64,000 bases of DNA. Source: an uncultured Bacteroidales bacterium. GTDB lineage: Bacteria; Bacteroidota; Bacteroidia; Bacteroidales; UBA932. This document shows, piece by piece, positions 58,948 through 64,000 of this stretch. Within the stretch, counting starts at the first letter, position 1, and each line of letters opens with the position of its first letter. The notes beneath the pieces were generated by a model. That model had not been told where the DNA came from. It searched no databases and was given only the letters and a program-made list of their open reading frames with translations. The DNA is taken from NCBI GenBank assembly GCA_946405435.1, contig CAMJHF010000002.1, forward strand, positions 62,001-126,000, read 5' to 3'. The translations under genes and the position numbers were made by a program.

Positions 58948-60216
58948 TTATAGCATTCTTTTGATTTCTTTGCGCGCCTGTTCGATTATCTCGCGTTCGC
59001 CTTCCACCTCGCGGTGGCGCATGACAAACTTCCCGCCGCAGATGACGGAATCGATGCAGTCGGAGTGCGCGGAATATACAAGATTTGCAAGGAATCCTCC
59101 GGGGGAGAGGAAAAATGTGTTGTCGGTGTCTACGATGCTGATGTCGGCAAGGGCGCCCTCGACAAGTACGCCGGCATTGATTTTCAGGGCCTTGGCCCCG
59201 TTTATCGTGGCCATGTCCATAAGCTCGCCCAAGGGCAGGGCCTTGGGGTCGCCCCGCCAGGCTTTCTGGAAGAGGGCAGCGGTCTTCATGGCCTCCAGTA
59301 GGTCCAGATTGTTGGAGGAGGCGCAGCCGTCGGTGCCAAGGCAGATGTTGATACCCGCATCGCGCATCTCCTGGTATTTGAATTTATATCCGGAGGCCAG
59401 TTTGGCGTTGGAGTTTATATTGTGGATGCAGTGCACTCCGCGCTTGGCCAGCAGTTCTATGTCGTGTTCGGAGAGCCACAGGGTATGGGCAGCCAGCAGA
59501 TTGGGCCCCAGCACTCCAAGCTCTTCGAGGTATTCCACCGGGGTCAGGCCTCCGTGGGCCGCCTTGCAGTCTTCGACCTCCTTGAGTGTCTCGCACAGGT
59601 GGATGTGGAGGTTGAGGTCGCGTTCGCGGGCGAAGTCGGATATCCAGCGTATCAAGCCCTCGCTGACTGAGTAAACGGCGTGGAAGGCAACCTCGTAGAT
59701 GCTGCCCTTTTCCCAGATGTCGCGGGCAAGTTCGTACCAGCGGAGGCACTGGTCTTTCTGCCTTTCCGCCTCTTCGGGGTCACCTTTGTCTATCATGTCG
59801 TAGCCCAGGGAGTGGCGGACGCCCATCTCAACCGCCGCTTTATGTGCGGCAGGGAAGAACCAGTACTGGTCGTTGAAAGTCGTGGTGCCGGTGCGGATCA
59901 TCTCCAGGCATGCGATCTTGGTGCTCCAATAAACGAAGTCGGAGTCGAAGTGGTCTTCGATGCTCCAGATCTTCTTGAGCCAGTCGTGGAAGACCATGTC
60001 CTCGCCGATGCCTCTCATAAGGGTCATGCCTGCGTGAGTATGCATGTTGACGAAACCGGGAATGGCGACTTTGCCGCTGCAATCCATGATTTCGATGTCA
60101 CCGGCAAGATCCCAGGAACGGCTGCTGCCTGCGGGGGCTATTTTGGAGATTAGGTCTTTTTCTATCAGGAGGTCACGGGGAGAACCGTCTATTTGGATGT
60201 TCCTGAGCAATATCAT
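58948..60216 (-). CDS. mtaD: MTA/SAH deaminase-like amidohydrolase
   Basis: 422 residues, amidohydrolase superfamily. Metal motif NMHTHAGMTLMRG (HxH), His in AFHAVYSVSE, HIHLCETLKEVED, HNINSNAKLASG and LGTDGCASSNN (Asp). Closest to 5-methylthioadenosine/S-adenosylhomocysteine deaminases, which convert MTA/SAH to the inosyl forms. Cytoplasmic, no signal. 4 bp before PNP, so deaminated nucleosides can be phosphorolysed by PNP. Exact substrate (MTA, SAH, or adenosine) is not fixed by sequence alone. Confidence 0.82.
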   Translation of the reverse strand: MILLRNIQIDGSPRDLLIEKDLISKIAPAGSSRSWDLAGDIEIMDCSGKVAIPGFVNMHTHAGMTLMRGIGEDMVFHDWLKKIWSIEDHFDSDFVYWSTKIACLEMIRTGTTTFNDQYWFFPAAHKAAVEMGVRHSLGYDMIDKGDPEEAERQKDQCLRWYELARDIWEKGSIYEVAFHAVYSVSEGLIRWISDFARERDLNLHIHLCETLKEVEDCKAAHGGLTPVEYLEELGVLGPNLLAAHTLWLSEHDIELLAKRGVHCIHNINSNAKLASGYKFKYQEMRDAGINICLGTDGCASSNNLDLLEAMKTAALFQKAWRGDPKALPLGELMDMATINGAKALKINAGVLVEGALADISIVDTDNTFFLSPGGFLANLVYSAHSDCIDSVICGGKFVMRHREVEGEREIIEQARKEIKRML

Positions 60217-60221
60217 GACGC

Positions 60222-60566
60222 CTACAGGTCTTCAAATTCGATGGATGACTTCTCTTCTGTTTCCCTCTGGGGGATGACACCGCCGAAGCAGTTGTCGGTA
60301 ATGTAGGCGATTACCTCGTTGAGTCCTTCCTTGAACTTGTCGAAGTCTTCTTTGTAGAGGAAGATCTTGTGCTTATCGTAAGTGAATGTGCCGTCAGGAT
60401 TGTTCCTGCGTTTGCTTTCTGTTATGGTAAGGAAGAAGTCGTTGTTGCCCTTCGTTGACTTTACATCAAAGAAATAGGTACGTTTTCCGGCCCTGACTGG
60501 CTTGGAGTAAACATCCTCTGAATTGCGGTCTTGGAAGCCCGCCGGATCGTAATCATCTCTGTACAT
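60222..60566 (-). CDS. DUF3276/PUR-alpha-like nucleic-acid-binding protein
   Basis: 114 residues from ATG 60566 (GTG 60572 possible). Matches the PUR-alpha-like DUF3276 family: RAGKRTYFFDVKSTKGNNDF followed by FLTITESKRR, then KIFLYKEDFDKFKEGLNEVI. Bacteroidetes members bind single-stranded DNA/RNA. It precedes the amidohydrolase gene by 5 bp and is divergent from nusB. Confidence 0.88.
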   Translation of the reverse strand: MYRDDYDPAGFQDRNSEDVYSKPVRAGKRTYFFDVKSTKGNNDFFLTITESKRRNNPDGTFTYDKHKIFLYKEDFDKFKEGLNEVIAYITDNCFGGVIPQRETEEKSSIEFEDL

Positions 60567-60594
60567 AACCACAAAAAATTAGTAATGAATTGTG

Positions 60595-60602
60595 CAAAAT
60601 TA
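60595..60602 (-). promoter_or_regulatory. -7 box of PUR-like/amidohydrolase/PNP operon
   Basis: TAATTTTG on the minus strand, 28 nt before the ATG. Confidence 0.45.
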
Positions 60603-60625
60603 TAATTTTTTTGCAGATTACATAT

Positions 60626-60633
60626 TATATTTG
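60626..60633 (+). promoter_or_regulatory. -7 box of nusB operon
   Basis: TATATTTG, 21 nt before the ATG at 60655. Confidence 0.5.
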
Positions 60634-60654
60634 CAGAAAATTTGTTTGAAATTT

Positions 60655-61572
60655 ATGCTTAACAGAAGAATCCTCCGGATAAAGGCTTTCAAAGCCATTT
60701 ATTCACGAGTGGAAAATCCTGCTATGTCTTTGGAGGACATTGAGTTCGAACTTGAGAGTTCCTGCGAGGCCACCAGGGATCTGTACCTTCGTATGCTCGC
60801 TCTCGTGGCACCTTTGACAGAGGAGGCGCGCTCCCGCATGGAGGCTGCACGGTCAAAATTCAATCCTACTCCCGAAGAACTGAACCCCAATCTGAAGTTC
60901 ATACGCAACGCAATCGCTCCGGCCCTGGAAAACGATCCCGATTTCTCCAAAATAATCAAGAAGAAGAAAATAAGCTGGGAAAACGACGACGTCTTCCTGA
61001 GGCATCTTTATGAGTCGGTGCGCTCAAAGGACTATTTCAAGGCGTACATGGCTTCCGCCGGCAGTTCCATCGCCGAAGATGCCTCCCTTTTCTCGCGCAT
61101 CTTTGAGGAGGAACTTCCCGACAATAAGGAACTTGAGGATATACTCGAGGATCTTTCCATCTACTGGAACGACGAGCTGGAGTATGCACTTGGCTGGTGC
61201 TGCCGCACCATGGACTATCTGGGACGCGGCAAGGCATGGACACTTCCGGAGCTTTATATGAGCGAAATGCCGGGCTCGGAAGGCAAAGAGAGCGACAAGG
61301 CCTTTGTGTTCAAACTCGTGAGGACTGCATTCAGGAACTTTGACGAGTATTACAAGAAAGTTTCTGAAGTTACTCCCAAATGGGATACCTGCCGCATCTG
61401 CTCCACCGACCTTGCCCTGATTATTTGCGGCCTGGCAGAGGCTGATGCTTTCAGCAACATCGACTACAGGACGACCATCAACGAGTTCGTGGAGATTTCG
61501 AAGTATTACAGTACTCCTGAAAGCCGTGCGTTCGTAAACGGCGTATTAGACAAATTAATAAACAAACAATAG
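60655..61572 (+). CDS. nusB: NusB-like transcription antitermination factor, long form
   Basis: 305 residues from ATG 60655; the open frame upstream lacks a good start after the -7 box. Begins MLNRRILRIKAFKAIYSRVE, the NusB start. Contains a long insertion relative to the 140-residue E. coli protein, as usual in Bacteroidetes; the classical C-terminal core (LALIICGLAEADAFSNIDYR and TTINEFVEISKYYST) is at the end. Binds boxA RNA with NusE for rRNA transcription. First of a five-gene run. Confidence 0.9.
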   Translation: MLNRRILRIKAFKAIYSRVENPAMSLEDIEFELESSCEATRDLYLRMLALVAPLTEEARSRMEAARSKFNPTPEELNPNLKFIRNAIAPALENDPDFSKIIKKKKISWENDDVFLRHLYESVRSKDYFKAYMASAGSSIAEDASLFSRIFEEELPDNKELEDILEDLSIYWNDELEYALGWCCRTMDYLGRGKAWTLPELYMSEMPGSEGKESDKAFVFKLVRTAFRNFDEYYKKVSEVTPKWDTCRICSTDLALIICGLAEADAFSNIDYRTTINEFVEISKYYSTPESRAFVNGVLDKLINKQ

Positions 61573-61578
61573 ACGATT

Positions 61579-61959
61579 ATGAATTTTCTGACACTTTTAC
61601 TTCAGGCGGCGGCCCCCGCAGGGGCTGCAGGCGCCCAGGCCGGCCAGCAGGGCGGCGGATGGACCATGTGGCTCATGCTCATAGCGATCTTTGCCGTAAT
61701 GTGGCTTTTCATGATACGTCCCCAGCGCAAGCAGCAGAAGGAGATGGAGCAGTTCCGCAACTCTCTTAAGAAGGGCGACAAGGTCATTACCGCCGGCGGT
61801 ATCTACGGTACCATAGCCGAGGTCAAGGAAGGCGACCGTACCGTTCTCCTGAAGGTAGACGGCGACGTCAAGCTCCGCGTGGACAAGACTTCCCTCCAGA
61901 GGGATCCCAACGCCGCTCCCGAGGCACCCGCTGAAAAAGCACCCGAAAAGAAACAGTAG
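61579..61959 (+). CDS. yajC: preprotein translocase subunit YajC
   Basis: 126 residues: a single membrane helix (WTMWLMLIAIFAVMWLFMI) followed by RPQRKQQKEMEQF and the conserved GDKVITAGGIYGTIAEV. Accessory to SecDF. The start at 61579 is 6 bp after nusB. Longer Ala/Glu-rich C-terminus than E. coli. Confidence 0.95.
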   Translation: MNFLTLLLQAAAPAGAAGAQAGQQGGGWTMWLMLIAIFAVMWLFMIRPQRKQQKEMEQFRNSLKKGDKVITAGGIYGTIAEVKEGDRTVLLKVDGDVKLRVDKTSLQRDPNAAPEAPAEKAPEKKQ

Positions 61960-62889
61960 TTGAAACGCTGGACACAGTTCCTGCTTTGCTTCCTTCTTTC
62001 GGGAGGCATATGGCTGATTCACAACCTCTCACAGACATATACAGGGGTTGTGAGCGTGTCTGTTGTCGCCCACAGCGGACTAAAGGGGCGCGCGGCTTCC
62101 GCCGCCATTGCCGTCCCAGTGAGCGCCCGCTGCTCCGCCACCGGCTTCCGTCTTCTGAGGCTCGGCTATCAGAGGCGTGACGTCCATGTGGTCATCCACG
62201 AAGAGGATTTGGTATATGCAGGAGACGACCTCTATACTGTTCCGGCAGCCGAAATGGCAAAGTACTCGGCGGATATTTTCGGCGAGGGCGTGGAACTGGT
62301 GACGTTCCTCAACCAGAGCTACACTTTCGAGTTCCAGCCCGAGAATTTCAAGACGGTCCCGGTGCGCCCTGTTTATTCGGTTTCATACAAGCCGCAGTAC
62401 ATGGCAGCCGGAGCAATGTCCCTCAGTCCCGACTCCGTAACGGTCTACGGTGACGAGGATAAGCTCGCCCTTGTGGATGAAGTGCTCACCAAGTCATTGA
62501 ACTTCAACGACCTCTCAAGGAGCGTCAGCGGCGCGGTAAAGCTTGTCCCGATCAATGGGCTCAGAATGTCCGACACCGACGTTTCATGGTCGCTGAACGT
62601 CGTGCGTTACGTCGAACTGCACTCGGATGTGAGCATCGGTGCCAGGAATGTTCCCGCCGATGTGTCATTCTCCGTGTATCCTTCCCGCACTATGGCGTCG
62701 TTCAAGTGCCTTTTCCCAGCAAAGACCGACCCGTCAAGCGTGTGTGAATTCTATGTCGACTACGATGAGTTCCTGCAGTCGGAAAGCGGACGCTGCGTCG
62801 CCAGGGCTGCAAATATGCCCTCGTATGTCCTGGAGTGGCAGCTCGAGCAGGATATCTTCGACTGCATGGTAAGGGAGGATCCGGAATGA
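61960..62889 (+). CDS. YbbR-like (CdaR-type) domain protein
   Basis: 309 residues, starts at a TTG (61960) directly after the yajC stop. An N-terminal signal-anchor helix (FLLCFLLSGGIWLIHNLSQT) and repeated YbbR-like domains with segments such as FKTVPVRPVYSVSYKPQYMA and MSLSPDSVTVYGDEDKLALV. In Firmicutes YbbR/CdaR regulates a diadenylate cyclase; no cyclase is adjacent here. Stop overlaps coaE start as ATGA. Confidence 0.85.
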   Translation: MKRWTQFLLCFLLSGGIWLIHNLSQTYTGVVSVSVVAHSGLKGRAASAAIAVPVSARCSATGFRLLRLGYQRRDVHVVIHEEDLVYAGDDLYTVPAAEMAKYSADIFGEGVELVTFLNQSYTFEFQPENFKTVPVRPVYSVSYKPQYMAAGAMSLSPDSVTVYGDEDKLALVDEVLTKSLNFNDLSRSVSGAVKLVPINGLRMSDTDVSWSLNVVRYVELHSDVSIGARNVPADVSFSVYPSRTMASFKCLFPAKTDPSSVCEFYVDYDEFLQSESGRCVARAANMPSYVLEWQLEQDIFDCMVREDPE

Positions 62890-63407
62890 TGACGGTGCTG
62901 GTGACCGGCCCCATCGGAGGAGGGAAGTCGACGGTCTGTAAATATCTGGAGTCCAAGGGCTTTCCCGTGTATGACTGTGACTCCCGCTGCAAGCTCCTTT
63001 ATGACTCTGTCCCCGGACTCAAGGAGCGGATCGAGTCGGAGTTGGGGATAGCGTTCTCCGAACTCGGCAGGATTTTCAGCGACCATTCTCTCCGGGACCG
63101 GCTGGAGGCTATTGTCTATCCTCTTCTGCTGGAAGACCTGGACCGTTGGAAGGCCGGGCAGCACGGACCTCTGGCATTCATAGAGTCCGCCATCGCTCTG
63201 GACAAGCCGCAGTTCGACGGTAGTTACGACAGCGTGCTTATGATCACGGCCCGCCGTTCGATACGTTTCAAGCGCAACGCCCATGCCCGCGAGCGTGACC
63301 CGCTGCAGACCTTCGACGTTTCGAAAGCTGATTATATTATTTTGAACAATGCCTCTGTCGAGGAACTGTTCGGCAATGTTGACATTTATTTAAAGAAGTT
63401 TATATGA
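62886..63407 (+). CDS. coaE: dephospho-CoA kinase
   Basis: 173 residues from ATG 62886; overlap ATGA with the previous stop. Walker A TGPIGGGKSTVCKYLES at the N-terminus, DCDSRCKLLYDSVPGL (Asp for dephospho-CoA binding), and a family-typical late segment with ARERDPLQTFDVSKADYIIL. Last step of coenzyme A synthesis. Somewhat shorter than E. coli CoaE. Confidence 0.92.
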   Translation: MMTVLVTGPIGGGKSTVCKYLESKGFPVYDCDSRCKLLYDSVPGLKERIESELGIAFSELGRIFSDHSLRDRLEAIVYPLLLEDLDRWKAGQHGPLAFIESAIALDKPQFDGSYDSVLMITARRSIRFKRNAHARERDPLQTFDVSKADYIILNNASVEELFGNVDIYLKKFI

Positions 63408-63838
63408 AAACAGATTTGGCAAAAATACTGTCCGTATCAGGACAGCACGGACTTTATCTTTTCGTGGCCCAGTCCCGTCATGGTGCAATCGCAGAGTCTC
63501 TGAGCGACAAGAAACGCACCTCTTTTGACGCCCACAGCCGTATTTCAACCCTTTCAGATATAGCTATTTACACTTCCGAGGGAGAAATGCGCCTCGCCGA
63601 CGTATTCACCGCAATGAAAGAAACTGCGGCAAAAGGCACGGCTGTGCCCGCCCCCAAAGACTCTCCCGAGCAGCTCAAGGCCTTCTTCGCCGAGGCCGTC
63701 CCCAACTACGACGCAGACCGCTTCTACGTGTCCCACATGAAGAAGGTAGTCGAGTGGTATGCCGAGCTTGAGAAGTTCGCCTCGCTGGATTTTGTCACTG
63801 ACGAAGATAGGGAGAAGGAACTTGAGCAAGAAGCTTAA
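63404..63838 (+). CDS. DUF5606-like conserved Bacteroidetes protein
   Basis: 144 residues: begins MKTDLAKILSVSGQHGLYLF, followed by ISTLSDIAIYTSEGEMRLAD, matching the DUF5606 family. No known function. The start overlaps the coaE stop by 4 bp, and the rimO start lies inside its last codons. Its constant link to coaE suggests a housekeeping role. Confidence 0.85.
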   Translation: MKTDLAKILSVSGQHGLYLFVAQSRHGAIAESLSDKKRTSFDAHSRISTLSDIAIYTSEGEMRLADVFTAMKETAAKGTAVPAPKDSPEQLKAFFAEAVPNYDADRFYVSHMKKVVEWYAELEKFASLDFVTDEDREKELEQEA

Positions 63839-64000
63839 AGTCATAACGCTGGGCTGTTCCAAGAACAGCGTGGATACAGAGCATCTGCTGGCGGCTTTGC
63901 CGGCAGATGATTTTTCCATTGCCGGCGAGGGCGAGCGTCCCGACTATCTGCTCTACAATACCTGCGGATTCATAGGTGACGCCAAGGAAGAATCCATCCA
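63822..64000 (+). CDS. rimO: ribosomal protein S12 methylthiotransferase RimO, N-terminal part, cut by window end
   Basis: The frame from TTG 63822 reads SKKLKVITLGCSKNSVDTEH then LLYNTCGFIGDAKEES, the N-terminal UPF0004 domain with its first two cluster cysteines (TLGCSKN and NTCGFI). RimO is a radical-SAM enzyme that adds a methylthio group to Asp of ribosomal protein S12. Overlaps the DUF5606-like gene by 17 bp. The rest lies beyond the window. Confidence 0.9.
   Translation, partial: MSKKLKVITLGCSKNSVDTEHLLAALPADDFSIAGEGERPDYLLYNTCGFIGDAKEESI

Overview
The window looks like a chromosomal segment of a Bacteroidota member, most likely order Bacteroidales. Evidence: many promoters fit the Bacteroidetes pattern (TTG, about 19 nt, TAnnTTTG), Shine-Dalgarno sequences are mostly weak, ribosomal protein L31 is the type B form, the gene order nusB-yajC-YbbR-coaE-DUF5606 is present, and there are Bacteroidetes-restricted families (DUF3276/PUR-like, TIGR02757, a DUF6175-like protein). 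Genus cannot be fixed from the sequence alone. GC-rich housekeeping blocks alternate with visibly AT-rich accessory blocks.

1-11.2 kb is an AT-rich accessory island: two large paralogous TPR-CHAT (caspase-like) proteins with a divergent HD-superfamily protein between them, then a CHASE2 membrane protein, a small secreted protein and a terminator. Unknown proteins follow, including a membrane protein gene split by an in-frame TGA. 11.2-15.9 kb holds unknown membrane-anchored or secreted proteins, a stand-alone MreB homologue, and an intergenic region with two tandem repeats (12 x 10 bp and 4 x 51 bp). 15.9-31.8 kb is mostly core: L31, aquaporin, a FAD oxidoreductase/FGE-like fusion, tRNA-Glu(CTC), a tight leftward operon (peptide transporter, secreted protein, TIGR02757, zeta-like kinase, TldD, TldE), a lipid A acyltransferase, two peptidases and rpsF-rpsR-rplI.

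31.9-36.8 kb is a compact five-gene heterodisulfide-reductase-like cluster (HdrC, HdrB, HdrA-like, second ferredoxin, membrane-anchored HdrD fusion), probably linking the quinone pool to a soluble FAD/Fe-S module. It is followed by a patatin/beta-barrel protein, parE, an RSH ppGpp synthetase whose hydrolase site is degenerate, and uvrB. 45.5-49.9 kb has a lipoprotein, a DNA-binding-like protein, a Ser/Thr kinase and a divergent lipoprotein/outer-membrane pair. 49.9-55.7 kb is an AT-rich run of six secreted proteins.

55.7-58.2 kb is a small defence-like spot: a PD-(D/E)XK nuclease interrupted by an in-frame TAA, and a PIN toxin/DinJ-like antitoxin pair flanked by two 229-bp direct repeats that duplicate the 3' end and downstream hairpin of the purine nucleoside phosphorylase gene. 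The window ends with purine salvage genes (PNP, MTA/SAH-deaminase-like amidohydrolase), a PUR-like protein, nusB-yajC-YbbR-coaE-DUF5606 and the start of rimO.

The best candidates for undescribed biology are the CHAT-HD-CHAT-CHASE2 island, the Hdr-like complex, the run of secreted proteins, and the repeat-flanked toxin-antitoxin insertion at the end of the PNP gene.
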